64,000 nt of DNA from a virus, in the IMG/VR virus record IMGVR_UViG_3300023109_003600, positions 1 to 64,000 of that record; one strand, given 5' to 3'. Each line of letters opens with the position of its first letter. The first letter of the stretch is position 1. Position numbers and translations under genes: made by a program. Below, piece by piece: positions 17,258-26,622 of this stretch. The notes beneath the pieces are model-generated. The model had not been told where the DNA came from. It did not search any database and worked only from the letters and a program-made list of their open reading frames with translations.

Positions 17258-17916
17258 AAAGCGAAGACCCATTCTTTTTTTCTGTAGTATCGCATATAAA
17301 CGAAGACTACAAGAAGATGTTGTTTATGTTCCAGGATTCAATTAAAACGAGCGGCATCAAATTAAAACACAACCTATTAGAAACAGGAATGCAAGGAGGA
17401 GATTGGCAAAGCGAAACTTACTTAAAAAACGTCTACCAAAAACTCGTGATTACTCATACAAAACTAAAAGAAGGTAAAAGAGTAGTCTGCTCAGACGTAG
17501 ATATAATATTCTACAGAGATTTTGTCCCCTTGATCGAGAAAAACAACGATCTAGATATAATCTTTTCCGTAGACCATCAGTTTTTTTGCACAGGATTCTT
17601 TTATGTGAGGCCGACACCTGAAACGATAAAGCTCTTTGACTATACAATGCCAATTAAAAAATGGACTGGAGACCAAGGAGACCAAGGCTACATCAACTAC
17701 AAGCTTGCAGACATGCAAGATGAATTTAAAGATTTAAAAATCGGATTCATGCACCCAAGCGTCGCCCCCTACGGGAAGTATATTTTTGACGAAGAAAAAG
17801 AAATTAAAAACCCATATCTTGCGCACTTCAACTGGACCGTAGGCACTAAAGAAAAAATACAAAAAATGGAAAAATACAAAAATACCTACAGACATGAAAT
17901 ATGTACACTACAATAA
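17254..17916 (+). CDS. Nucleotide-diphospho-sugar transferase (Nucleotid_trans/GT77-like)
   Basis: The protein has 220 aa counted from the ATG at 17254, whose ATGA overlap with the previous stop decides the start. 'GKRVVCSDVDIIFYRDF' contains the DxD metal site typical of this family. 'FFCTGFFYVRPTPET' and 'GDQGDQGYIN' match the following conserved blocks. The family transfers pyranose sugars in a metal-dependent GT-A fold. Acceptor unknown. Confidence 0.75.
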   Translation: MKSEDPFFFSVVSHINEDYKKMLFMFQDSIKTSGIKLKHNLLETGMQGGDWQSETYLKNVYQKLVITHTKLKEGKRVVCSDVDIIFYRDFVPLIEKNNDLDIIFSVDHQFFCTGFFYVRPTPETIKLFDYTMPIKKWTGDQGDQGYINYKLADMQDEFKDLKIGFMHPSVAPYGKYIFDEEKEIKNPYLAHFNWTVGTKEKIQKMEKYKNTYRHEICTLQ

Positions 17917-18769
17917 TCGCGGGGGCTGCGGATTCGGCAACCAAATGCGTTCGTTCGCAGGGGCATTAACTTTAGCAAAGTTAACAAACAGGAAGCTGGT
18001 CGTAACAGACCAATACCTCACGACAGCATTTAAATGCCCACACATAATTTCAAATACAGACCCTATATTAAATAAAACACAAAGACAGTTCACTCCATCA
18101 GGAATCCCACATGAACAACACATGAAATCACAGGCGCTGAATGATGATTTAAATTTCCCTGAAGAAATAATAAAATGCGGAGACGGAACAGATATGGCGG
18201 GAAATTACTTAATCAAAAACCCTCATTACAAAGAAAAGTATAACAATTTATTAAAAGCAATAAATGGAAGCAGTTATTACGATTACCTAACTAAATATTT
18301 GCCCCCATCAGTTGGAGAACCTAGTAATGAACTAGCAAATCTTGCCAAAAAAAATATAGATTACGAAAACAATGAATACTTCAGCGTTCAATTCAGAGCA
18401 TTCTACGACGCTAATAATAAGTTCCTGCAACACCTTCATAATTTTTCAAACAAAATGCTAAACGTCCTCGAAGAGCAGGGAGCAAAAGAAGGAAAAATAT
18501 TCGTAACCTCAGACAGGGAAGACGTAACAGAAACGATTGCAAGTAAACTCACAAACTTTGATGTGATAAAAAGCGTATACCCATTCAGACACTCTCAAGA
18601 TTTTAGCCTAGAATCTATAGCAGACTGGCTAACAATAGCAAAATCTAAATTTTCATTTTCAACAGGAACATCCTACGCAACAACTGCAGCAGTATACACA
18701 AATAAACCTATGTATATTTTTGATGGAAAAAAAGATGGTTACATAAATAAAGTATTTTATCAATTTTAA
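17894..18769 (+). CDS. Fucosyltransferase-like glycosyltransferase (GT11/GT23-type fold)
   Basis: The protein has 291 aa. The N-terminal 'GGCGFGNQMRSFAGALTLA' is the 'GxLGNQMFxxAxAxALA' motif of alpha-fucosyltransferases. A C-terminal segment 'IFVTSDREDV' and 'FSFSTGTSYATTAAV' match their GDP-fucose binding blocks. GDP-fucose synthesis genes (25561-27559) lie in the same operon, which supports fucose as donor. It overlaps the previous gene by 23 bases. Confidence 0.7.
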   Translation: MKYVHYNNRGGCGFGNQMRSFAGALTLAKLTNRKLVVTDQYLTTAFKCPHIISNTDPILNKTQRQFTPSGIPHEQHMKSQALNDDLNFPEEIIKCGDGTDMAGNYLIKNPHYKEKYNNLLKAINGSSYYDYLTKYLPPSVGEPSNELANLAKKNIDYENNEYFSVQFRAFYDANNKFLQHLHNFSNKMLNVLEEQGAKEGKIFVTSDREDVTETIASKLTNFDVIKSVYPFRHSQDFSLESIADWLTIAKSKFSFSTGTSYATTAAVYTNKPMYIFDGKKDGYINKVFYQF

Positions 18770-18774
18770 CCAAT

Positions 18775-19665
18775 ATGAAAATCAACGTATATAACGAAGG
18801 AAAATTTAACGCGAGCCTCAAGAGGAAAAATCCTTGGCTCAAAGATCAGTCAAGCTGGATAGAAAACCATAAATACTTTTCTGAATCAAATCTAGATTCT
18901 TCAGACTTTATTCTATACCACACGCAAGGAGGAGGAACAGTAATACCTCAACAAGTCCAAACACTAAGAGATAAATACTCCTCGAAAAAACCAATTTTAT
19001 TTATAATTATAGATGATTACCCACAAATCACACCACTAGAAGACGAAGGTAACATCTACATCACAACGGCATTCAACACAAAGTCACAAGCAAAACATCA
19101 ACACTGGGGAGCCTATCCCATGGGAAGGATACATGAAGACTGGGATAGACCAAGAAGTCTTTTAGCAAACTTTGTAGGGAGCAGCATAACTTACCCCCCT
19201 AGAAAACTTCTTAAAAACATTGAAAGTAAGAATATTAAAATAGACTTAATGGAAAAAAATTGGTGGAAAATAGAGTCCAGAGAAGAAGTTGAAAATAGAA
19301 GACAAATATTTACCCAAGCTATGCAGGAATCACTTTTTTGTCTATGCCCCAGGGGCAACGGCCCAACAAGTATTAGACTAGTAGAGTCTATACTGAAAGG
19401 CTGTATACCCGTCATGCTAGATGATTACACTAAAGTCCTAGATGATGATTTAGATTTTTGTATACGAAAGTCCATGCAAGACATACACACACTAGAAGAA
19501 GAACTATTAAGCATAGCAAACAATAAAAGAGAAATAGAAACAAGGCTCGCAAAAATGAATAATTTTGTTACATCTAAATTAGACACAAACCCCGAACAAG
19601 GCAACGAGTTAAATTACGGAGATTTTATATATAATATCTGTAAAGAATATAAAAAAAGCAAATAA
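18775..19665 (+). CDS. Exostosin-family glycosyltransferase (GT47-like)
   Basis: The protein has 296 aa. The strong signature is 'LFCLCPRGNGPTSIRLVESI' followed by 'KGCIPVMLDD', the conserved nucleotide-sugar binding segment of exostosin proteins. The N-terminal half has the expected first Rossmann-like domain ('ILFIIIDDYP'). No membrane anchor is present. Exostosin-like enzymes transfer sugars such as glucuronic acid, xylose or galactose; the donor here is unknown. Confidence 0.8.
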   Translation: MKINVYNEGKFNASLKRKNPWLKDQSSWIENHKYFSESNLDSSDFILYHTQGGGTVIPQQVQTLRDKYSSKKPILFIIIDDYPQITPLEDEGNIYITTAFNTKSQAKHQHWGAYPMGRIHEDWDRPRSLLANFVGSSITYPPRKLLKNIESKNIKIDLMEKNWWKIESREEVENRRQIFTQAMQESLFCLCPRGNGPTSIRLVESILKGCIPVMLDDYTKVLDDDLDFCIRKSMQDIHTLEEELLSIANNKREIETRLAKMNNFVTSKLDTNPEQGNELNYGDFIYNICKEYKKSK

Positions 19666-19693
19666 TCTAAGCAGGCTTAGTGTAAAATTGCTT

Positions 19694-20293
19694 ATGACAG
19701 AACAAAACGAAACATTAACAGAGTATATTACCGCCAATAAAGAAATTCTCATCTCTAAACCATTCGCAAATCACCCCACAACAATTGGAGGTTATATTAA
19801 TGTAGGACAATCCACTAAAAACCTTATGGAATGCTCCGATATCCTTGATAAGTTCAACATTAAATACGTACCCCTGTGGGGTACTCTTTTAGGTATGTAT
19901 AGAGACGGCGCCTTAATTGCGCACGACACTGACGTAGACGTATCAATCGTACTTGACGAAGGGGATGAAAGTAAACTAATAGCAGCACTCCCCTCGTTTG
20001 AAAAAGCTGGCCTCTTACTAACAAGATATTGGAGAGAGGTTATACTTAGCCTTACTCGGGGTGGAGACTATATAGACCTCTACCTACACAGAGATGCAGG
20101 AGGTAGAAAATTCCAAGGACCAAGCTACACTCTCACAGACCCAGACTTCTCAGGCGAAAACACAATAAAATTTCAAGGTAAATCTTTTTGCATGATTCAA
20201 GACCCAGAAGCTTTCTTTAGAAAATTTTACGGTAGCGACTGGAAGACTCCTATAAAAGACTTGCACGGCTCACCAGCAAATGAAACAAGATAA
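19694..20293 (+). CDS. LicD-family phosphotransferase (copy 1)
   Basis: The protein has 199 aa. 'LWGTLLGMYRDGALIAHDTD' followed by VDV is the LicD nucleotidyltransferase-fold motif, with acidic metal ligands D78, D80 and D82. LicD proteins transfer phosphocholine (or related phospho groups from a CDP/CMP carrier) onto surface glycans. It is followed after one gene by a PntC/LicC-like cytidylyltransferase fusion that could make the activated donor. A TTG at 19688 is an alternative start; the ATG at 19694 is preferred. Confidence 0.8.
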   Translation: MTEQNETLTEYITANKEILISKPFANHPTTIGGYINVGQSTKNLMECSDILDKFNIKYVPLWGTLLGMYRDGALIAHDTDVDVSIVLDEGDESKLIAALPSFEKAGLLLTRYWREVILSLTRGGDYIDLYLHRDAGGRKFQGPSYTLTDPDFSGENTIKFQGKSFCMIQDPEAFFRKFYGSDWKTPIKDLHGSPANETR

Positions 20294-21419
20294 ATATGAT
20301 ATAACTATTTTAGGATTCGGAATTTCATCATTTTGTTTTTTATTATATTTATACAACAATAATCTATTAAGCAAATACAATATATTAATACTCGAAAAAC
20401 ACAAAGAGCCATGCCTCAAATCCCTTGATTATAAAAATGTAAACAGCAACTCAACCCTAGGGTCCCTAATTGAACCATTTAGGGTTAATATATTCAATGA
20501 AATTATATCCCAAATAGATAAAGATCATGACTTAAATAAATATATTAACCTAAAAGCCTATAGCAAAATAATAAGATCCATAGCCAATACCTTCCTGAGG
20601 CACTTAGAAAGCCTCAACAATATAACAGTTAAATTAGACCACAATATCACTAATATTAGCCACAGTAATCATAATATCAATATTGACCAACACCAAACAA
20701 AAACTTGCATAATTAGCTTAGGAGCAGAACAAGACTTATCTTATATCCAAAGCCAAGATACAGAAAACATACTACATAATAAAACAAGTAAATGCATTTT
20801 ACCAGAAGAAATATTTAACAGAGACAATTTTAAACTCTTTAATGGAAAAAAAATTGCCATAATAGGATCATCCCACTCCAGTATATCTATAGCGGACGCT
20901 CTAATATCAAACAAAGTAAATTATGAAAAAATCTCCCTACTTTGCAGAAACAAAATTAAAGTATTTTTTGAAAGTCGTGAATCAGCCACTGAAAACGGAT
21001 TCCCCTTTAAAGAGGATGAAGTATGCACAGAGACTCAGACAGTTAACCGTTTTGATGGACTAAGGGAAAACTCTAAATATATCTACATGAACTTAAATAA
21101 GTTTCGCATAGATGAGATATGCAACAAAAAAATCTCTTGCGAGGATTATGATATTATAGTGCCCTGCTGGGGTTATCGCAAGCGAATACCAAAAATCAAC
21201 AACACAAAACACAGCGAACATATTGATAGTAATAAAAATTTCGAGTTAACAATAAAAGAAAAAGAATATAAAAACATTTTCCTTTTTGGTATCAGCTCTA
21301 AACCTAAGATTGAGATTACCCAAAAAAGCTTCACTAAAAGCGTTGATGGCGTGTGGCTGTACTATAACCTTCTCAGTGAGCAGCTTTATAAAAATATCTT
21401 AAACGGTATTAAAACTTGA
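20280..21419 (+). CDS. FAD/NAD(P)-binding oxidoreductase-like protein
   Basis: The protein has 379 aa. Two dinucleotide-binding segments are visible: 'ITILGFGISSFCFLLYL' at residues 8-24, and 'KKIAIIGSSHSSISIADAL' at about 188-206, the layout of flavoprotein monooxygenases and reductases with FAD and NAD(P)H sites. The first GxGxxS motif is diverged. The substrate is unknown; its position between LicD and the PntC-like gene suggests modification of a sugar or phospho headgroup. It overlaps the LicD gene by 14 bases. Confidence 0.55.
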   Translation: MKQDKYDITILGFGISSFCFLLYLYNNNLLSKYNILILEKHKEPCLKSLDYKNVNSNSTLGSLIEPFRVNIFNEIISQIDKDHDLNKYINLKAYSKIIRSIANTFLRHLESLNNITVKLDHNITNISHSNHNINIDQHQTKTCIISLGAEQDLSYIQSQDTENILHNKTSKCILPEEIFNRDNFKLFNGKKIAIIGSSHSSISIADALISNKVNYEKISLLCRNKIKVFFESRESATENGFPFKEDEVCTETQTVNRFDGLRENSKYIYMNLNKFRIDEICNKKISCEDYDIIVPCWGYRKRIPKINNTKHSEHIDSNKNFELTIKEKEYKNIFLFGISSKPKIEITQKSFTKSVDGVWLYYNLLSEQLYKNILNGIKT

Positions 21420-21444
21420 CTTTCTATATCTAATGGTTTAATAT
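21416..21444 (+). promoter_or_regulatory. Internal sigma70-type promoter before the PntC-like gene
   Basis: TTGACT (21416-21421), a 17-base spacer and TAATAT (21439-21444) are followed by the ATG 9 bases later at 21454. The -35 overlaps the stop codon of the previous gene. Confidence 0.75.
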
Positions 21445-21453
21445 AACAGAACT

Positions 21454-23253
21454 ATGCAAGCAATAATTTTAGCAGCAGGTCGAGGAAGCAGGTTAGGCTC
21501 ATTAACAGACTCAAACACTAAATGCATGGTTGAGGTTTGCAAAATACCCTTAATAGAGAGGTCAATAAAATCAATCCTTGACGCTGGAATTAATAAGATT
21601 ATTATCGTAGTTGGATATAAAAAAGAAGGCCTAAAGAAATATATAAAAGAAAAATTCCCCAATACAAATATTAAATTTATCTTTAATAAAGACTACTATC
21701 GAACAAACAACATATACTCACTTTTTATTGCTAGCGAAGAATTACTAAAAGATGACACCATACTATTAGAAAGCGATTTAATCTTCGACACTGACATCTT
21801 AAAAAAACTAATTTCTGATACAAGAAAAAATCTAGCTGTCGTGGATAGATATAAAAATTGGCACGACGGAACCGTAGTTAAACTAAATGCCAAACAGGAG
21901 ATTCAATCATTTATACCTAAATCCGAATTCAAATTTAAGGATTTATTGCAATACTACAAGACTGTCAATATTTATAAGTTTTCAAAAAAGTTTTCAAAAG
22001 AAAGCTACCTACCCTTCCTAAAAGCCTATTGCGAAGCTTTTGGTAGAAGCGAATATTATGAAGACGTACTACGTGTAATAGCATTAATTAAAACCAAAAG
22101 CCTAGAAGCTCTAACCCTAACAGGTCAAAGCTGGTATGAAATAGACACCCCAGAGGATAGAGAGGTCGCAGAGATTATTTTCTCAAATCCAAGTGAAAAA
22201 TACGAACTATTAACTAAAACCTACGGAGGATACTGGAGGTTTAGTAGCTTGATTGATTTTTGCTATTTAGTAAACCCCTTTTTTCCACCCTCTGAATTAA
22301 ACGATGAGATTAATTTTAATCTACCAAAACTAATTCAATCTTATCCATCTGGATCAAGCACTCAATCTAGATTGGCAGGCCAAATGTTTAACGTTGACTC
22401 TTCTCATATAGTTACAGGTAATGGCTCGGCAGAACTAATTAAACTTGCATCCAAAATTCTAAAAAAAAGATTTGGACTATACCGACCAACCTTCGACGAA
22501 TATACTTCAACATTCAAACATGCAAATATTAAACCTTTATCCACCAAAGGCTTTCGTTACGGCAAAGAGGAGATTTTAAGCCTAGCAGAAGACAATGATG
22601 GAGTCATACTAATTAACCCAGACAACCCTTCTGGTAATTTCATCCCTCATAAAGATATACTTGATATATTAAATGAATTCAAAAGTAACAATAAAACGCT
22701 TATTCTAGATGAATCATTCTTAGATTTTGCCGAAGAAGGATTTCACTCTTCCTGTTGTGATAACAAAATATTAAATAATTTTCCTAATTTAATAGTCATT
22801 AAAAGCATTGGCAAAAGCTACGGCGTGGGAGGTTTGCGGCTAGGAGTTCTGCTTAGCTCAAACACCGATCTAATAAATGAACTTAAATCACGAATCCCAA
22901 TATGGAACATTAATTCAATTGCAGAGTTTTACCTACAAATAATACTTAAATACAAGTCCGATTACATCAAAAGCTGTAAAAAACTAATCGAAACCCGTAA
23001 GTCACTACAACTCGAGCTTAACAAAATTCCTTACATTGAGTGCTATGACTCTCAAGCTAATTATTTTTTATGTAAATTAATTGGAAAAAATTCTCGCGAT
23101 TTAGCTATTAATCTCTGTGATAAACATTCCCTTTTTATAAAGGACTGTTCTCATAAGTGTAACAACAGTAAAGACCAATACATTCGTGTAGCGGTAAGAA
23201 GTCCAGAAGATAATAAAAAACTAATCAACGCATTAAAGAATTACGAAATATGA
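21454..23253 (+). CDS. Cytidylyltransferase-aminotransferase fusion (PntC-like)
   Basis: The protein has 599 aa and two domains. Residues 1-245 are a sugar-phosphate/phosphocholine nucleotidyltransferase (LAAGRGSRLG, NTKCMVEV, ESDLIFD), LicC-like. Residues about 255-599 are a fold-type I PLP aminotransferase of the HisC/CobD type (NPDNPSG at 388-394, D419, PLP lysine K454 in KSIGKSYGVGGLRLG). This architecture is known from PntC, which activates 2-aminoethylphosphonate as CMP-AEP and carries a transaminase domain. PEP mutase and phosphonopyruvate decarboxylase are not in the window, so the substrate (AEP or phosphocholine) is open. It is followed directly by a LicD-like gene. Confidence 0.8.
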   Translation: MQAIILAAGRGSRLGSLTDSNTKCMVEVCKIPLIERSIKSILDAGINKIIIVVGYKKEGLKKYIKEKFPNTNIKFIFNKDYYRTNNIYSLFIASEELLKDDTILLESDLIFDTDILKKLISDTRKNLAVVDRYKNWHDGTVVKLNAKQEIQSFIPKSEFKFKDLLQYYKTVNIYKFSKKFSKESYLPFLKAYCEAFGRSEYYEDVLRVIALIKTKSLEALTLTGQSWYEIDTPEDREVAEIIFSNPSEKYELLTKTYGGYWRFSSLIDFCYLVNPFFPPSELNDEINFNLPKLIQSYPSGSSTQSRLAGQMFNVDSSHIVTGNGSAELIKLASKILKKRFGLYRPTFDEYTSTFKHANIKPLSTKGFRYGKEEILSLAEDNDGVILINPDNPSGNFIPHKDILDILNEFKSNNKTLILDESFLDFAEEGFHSSCCDNKILNNFPNLIVIKSIGKSYGVGGLRLGVLLSSNTDLINELKSRIPIWNINSIAEFYLQIILKYKSDYIKSCKKLIETRKSLQLELNKIPYIECYDSQANYFLCKLIGKNSRDLAINLCDKHSLFIKDCSHKCNNSKDQYIRVAVRSPEDNKKLINALKNYEI

Positions 23254-24023
23254 CAAAAGAAAATTTACCAACCCCTCAAGCAGCACAAGCCCTGATAGAA
23301 CTATCAGAGCTTTGTGATAAAAATAATGTTTACATACTTCCTCGTAACGGGTTACTATTAGGCATAATTCGCCACAATAAATTCCTACCCAACGAGTCGC
23401 TTGATTCAGACATTATAGCTCATGAGGATGATATCGAAAAAATAAAAGAATCCAATTGGGGTTCATTTGAAATAGAAGTTCGAGATTACCTAGGAAGAGA
23501 TAAAGAAACAGCGCCTGGAAGAATTGGTAATCAATTTTTTGATGGCAACCACCCTGTATCTGGCGAAAGACATGAATATGGAAGCATATACATAAGATGC
23601 AAAGAACGAGGAATTAGCGTAGGATCAGGCTCGCTTCTATTTAATTATAAACCAGGGTACTTGTACCAGCCGTGGTGGGTGGGCGAAAAAAACTATAAGT
23701 CAGAACTTGACTTACATATATTTTATCATGAAAAATTTAACTTTAAAACTGGAGCTAAAGTATTAGGTAATACCGAGGTACCCCTCAGTCATGAATTCCT
23801 AAATATTAAAAAAGAAGATCCGCAATGGGGGAATGTAGGAAAAATGTACAAGTCATCCGATTGGTTCCCCACAAAAAAAGTGGAGTTTTACGATGGCCTT
23901 ATAAATGTTCCAGGAAACGCCGAAGAAATCCTAAAAGAAGATTACGGAGACGATTGTCTGGACGTAATGATAACAAAAAAAGAGGTAACAACATTTACTA
24001 GAGAACTTATAAACAAACAATAA
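23250..24023 (+). CDS. LicD-like protein (copy 2)
   Basis: The protein has 257 aa. 'YILPRNGLLLGIIRHNKFLP' followed by 'ESLDSDI' is a LicD/fukutin-type motif with D52 and D54 as likely metal ligands. It is more divergent than the copy at 19694. It overlaps the PntC-like gene by 4 bases (ATGA), so the enzyme that would make the activated headgroup and its likely transferase are translated together. Donor and acceptor are inferred from this coupling. Confidence 0.7.
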   Translation: MTKENLPTPQAAQALIELSELCDKNNVYILPRNGLLLGIIRHNKFLPNESLDSDIIAHEDDIEKIKESNWGSFEIEVRDYLGRDKETAPGRIGNQFFDGNHPVSGERHEYGSIYIRCKERGISVGSGSLLFNYKPGYLYQPWWVGEKNYKSELDLHIFYHEKFNFKTGAKVLGNTEVPLSHEFLNIKKEDPQWGNVGKMYKSSDWFPTKKVEFYDGLINVPGNAEEILKEDYGDDCLDVMITKKEVTTFTRELINKQ

Positions 24024-24027
24024 AACA

Positions 24028-24738
24028 ATGAGAAGTAAAAAATGGTTAGAAATTTGGGAAAAAAAAGGATCCTGCAAAAACGAGGAACAGCACGTCATAG
24101 ACGGATGGGACTTAAACAGCGAAGAAGAGTATAGAAAGATTGCATATTCCTGCCTTCTCGGTAGTGAACATATCCTATCTCAATCAAATCTAAAAATGGT
24201 TGAACTTGGTTGCGGTGCAGGAGCTTTCATTTCAGCATTAAAAAGTAAATTCCCCGACGCTCAAATTGAGGGATCAGATTATTCCAGCTCGCTAATTAAG
24301 GCAGCTCAAACAAAAACCAACGGAGTACATTTTAGTGTTTTAGACATGAACAGTTCACTTAGTCACTGGCAAAAGACATTAAGTAGCAAAACCTACGATG
24401 TTATTTTTAGTTTTGGAACTTTCTTATATCTAAGCTCCAAAGATGAGGTTATTCAAGTTTTACACAAAATGAACTCAATGCTATCGCAGGGCGGTTTAAT
24501 TATTTTAGGAGAAATAAATGACAGCGAACTCAAAAAAGAGTCTTCAGCAATAAGAGAAGAAGCATTTAAAGATCGAAAAGAAAAAAGTTCAAACGAAGAA
24601 GTTGACCACCTTTATATCTCAAGGCAACTTTTTAAAGACTTTACTACTGAAGCTGGCTTGGAATTAAAATTTTTATCCCTACCTAGTTGGTACCCAGCGA
24701 GTAGATATAGATACCATGTCGTTATTCGAAAACGATAA
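24028..24738 (+). CDS. Class I SAM-dependent methyltransferase
   Basis: The protein has 236 aa. Motif I is VELGCGAG at residues 58-65, an acidic residue follows at the end of strand 2 (EGSDYS), and 'DVIFSFGTFLYL' and 'GGLIILGEIND' match motifs II and III. It could methylate a sugar or an amino headgroup (for example aminoethyl to a choline-like group), given its place after PntC-like and LicD genes. That substrate is a guess. Confidence 0.8.
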   Translation: MRSKKWLEIWEKKGSCKNEEQHVIDGWDLNSEEEYRKIAYSCLLGSEHILSQSNLKMVELGCGAGAFISALKSKFPDAQIEGSDYSSSLIKAAQTKTNGVHFSVLDMNSSLSHWQKTLSSKTYDVIFSFGTFLYLSSKDEVIQVLHKMNSMLSQGGLIILGEINDSELKKESSAIREEAFKDRKEKSSNEEVDHLYISRQLFKDFTTEAGLELKFLSLPSWYPASRYRYHVVIRKR

Positions 24739-24907
24739 CAAATATGAACAGGGGTTTAATTACAATTGATTACTGGAGAAAAAAATCAAGGAAAGAATAG
24801 CTATAAATAAAAAAGATTTAAATAGTTAGCTTACTATAGGCTTTTTTACTTAAATCAAATCTACGAATCGAACAACATAATAAGGCTTCTGCAATTATAC
24901 ACATAAA

Positions 24908-25576
24908 ATGAATACTTGTTTTTTAATCAGTCTCATCAACGAATCGGGTGTTAGTCCGTCGGTAACAACATTCATAAATGATAAAAGTTTTCTTAATATA
25001 TGTATTGAGAAAATAAGAAAATGCAATTTCACAAATACTGTATTATTAACTAACTGCAAGCACTCGCAGCTAATAGCAGTAGAGCAGTCTATAGAATGTA
25101 CAAAAATTACAGAAACATCCATGGATAAAATCATGTACAATTCAGCAATAGATTACATGTATGAATACGGCTTTTTCATGAATTCGAATTTTCCACTAAT
25201 AGAGAACAATTCTATAATGAAATATTTAAAAAAAATACAGCTAGGCGAATTTGATTCGGGGTTTTCATCCAATTCTCACAAAGAATTACCCTTATGGAAA
25301 AATGGGCAACCAATAAATTTCTCTCTCAGCGAAAGAAATTCATTTATCCAGCAAGAATGCTCTTTAGAGAATGGCGCTTTTTACATTAGGACAAGAGACT
25401 CGATTTTATCTGCAAAAAATTTATATTCAGGTGTAATAAAAAACTTAGACATAACCTTCCAAGAATCAATAAATCACCAAAATTACTTAAGTGATATTAA
25501 AAAAACAAAAAAACAACCTATAATAGAAAACGACTTTCAAAAAATTCTTAAAAAAACATCATGGTTAAAAAAGTAA
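24908..25576 (+). CDS. Divergent CMP-sugar synthetase (NeuA)-like protein
   Basis: The protein has 222 aa. Its layout follows acylneuraminate cytidylyltransferases: strand 1, a helix 'DKSFLNICIEKIRKC', 'NTVLLTNCKHSQLIAVE', and the late block 'LENGAFYIRTRDSI'. The N-terminal CTP-binding signature of active enzymes (ARGGSKxxxxKN) is replaced by 'INESGVSPSVTTFIND', so catalysis is doubtful. A gap of 169 bases with no clear promoter precedes it. It overlaps gmd by 16 bases. Confidence 0.45.
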   Translation: MNTCFLISLINESGVSPSVTTFINDKSFLNICIEKIRKCNFTNTVLLTNCKHSQLIAVEQSIECTKITETSMDKIMYNSAIDYMYEYGFFMNSNFPLIENNSIMKYLKKIQLGEFDSGFSSNSHKELPLWKNGQPINFSLSERNSFIQQECSLENGAFYIRTRDSILSAKNLYSGVIKNLDITFQESINHQNYLSDIKKTKKQPIIENDFQKILKKTSWLKK

Positions 25577-26622
25577 AAAATATTATTATCACGGGCGTCA
25601 CAGGCCAGGACGGTAGCCATATGGCGGATTACCTACTAAACTTATTAAGGCTTGAATTAGGACAAACAGCATTCAAAATATATGGAGCAGTACGCAGGCT
25701 TAGTGTAAAAAATCACGAAAATATTTCCCACCTAGAAAATGACCCAAATTTTGAATTAATCGATATGGATCTTAATGATGCGCACAGCATTAGAGATATC
25801 ATTCTAGACATTCAGCCAGATTATTTTATTAATTTTGCAGCTCAGTCTTTTGTAGCAGGAAGCTGGAAATATCCAATTCAGACGTGGGATACAGATGCTA
25901 ATGCAGTACTACATATCCTTGAGTCAATCAGAAGGTTTTCGCCAGATTGTAGATTTTATAACGCTGGATCATCGGAAGAATTTGGAGACGTAATCACATC
26001 ACCTCAATCAGAAGATCATCCACTCAGACCTCAATCTCCTTATGGAGCAGCTAAGTGCGCAGCAAGGCATCTAGTTAGAGTGTATAGAGAATCTTACGAT
26101 CTATTTGCCATACAGGGCTGGTTATTTAACCATGAAGGAACAAGAAGAGGTTTAGATTTTGTAACTAGAAAAATTTCAGACGGAATTGCGAAAATCAAAG
26201 TGGCTATAGATAAAGGTTTAGAACCTCCTACATTAAAATTAGGAAACCTAGATGCCAGGCGAGATTGGACAGACGCAGAAGACTTTATGTCTGGAGTATG
26301 GTTGATGTTAAATAATTCAGAACCCGAAGAATATGTATTAGCCAGCGGAAAAATGCATACTGTTAGGGAATTCATTCAACATGCCCTATTTTTTGCAGAG
26401 ATCAACTACAAGAAAGAAGGCGAGGGAATTGAAGAAAAATTCTATACAGATACAGGACACTTAATCATTTCGGTAGATGAAAAATTCTACAGACCAGCAG
26501 AAGTAGACGAACTATTAGGAGACCCAACTAAAATTGAGTCAGAATTAAATTGGAAAAGAAAAACTGACTTTACTGGGTTGGTTAAAAAAATGATTGAAAA
26601 TGACGTCAGACTTCAAAGATAA
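25561..26622 (+). CDS. gmd: GDP-mannose 4,6-dehydratase
   Basis: The protein has 353 aa, the usual size. It is an extended short-chain dehydrogenase: NAD(P)-binding GVTGQDGSHMADYLL at residues 12-26, active site YGAAK, and 'NHEGTRRGLDFVTRKI', which is characteristic of Gmd. It converts GDP-mannose to GDP-4-keto-6-deoxymannose. The next gene makes GDP-L-fucose from it. It overlaps both neighbours. Confidence 0.93.
   Translation: MVKKVKNIIITGVTGQDGSHMADYLLNLLRLELGQTAFKIYGAVRRLSVKNHENISHLENDPNFELIDMDLNDAHSIRDIILDIQPDYFINFAAQSFVAGSWKYPIQTWDTDANAVLHILESIRRFSPDCRFYNAGSSEEFGDVITSPQSEDHPLRPQSPYGAAKCAARHLVRVYRESYDLFAIQGWLFNHEGTRRGLDFVTRKISDGIAKIKVAIDKGLEPPTLKLGNLDARRDWTDAEDFMSGVWLMLNNSEPEEYVLASGKMHTVREFIQHALFFAEINYKKEGEGIEEKFYTDTGHLIISVDEKFYRPAEVDELLGDPTKIESELNWKRKTDFTGLVKKMIENDVRLQR

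Noticed and set aside
24744-24800. 18-codon open frame after the methyltransferase
   Set aside because: Too short, no convincing ribosome-binding site, and no recognisable composition; the 24739-24907 gap otherwise holds AT-rich sequence with a weak hairpin near 24820-24848.
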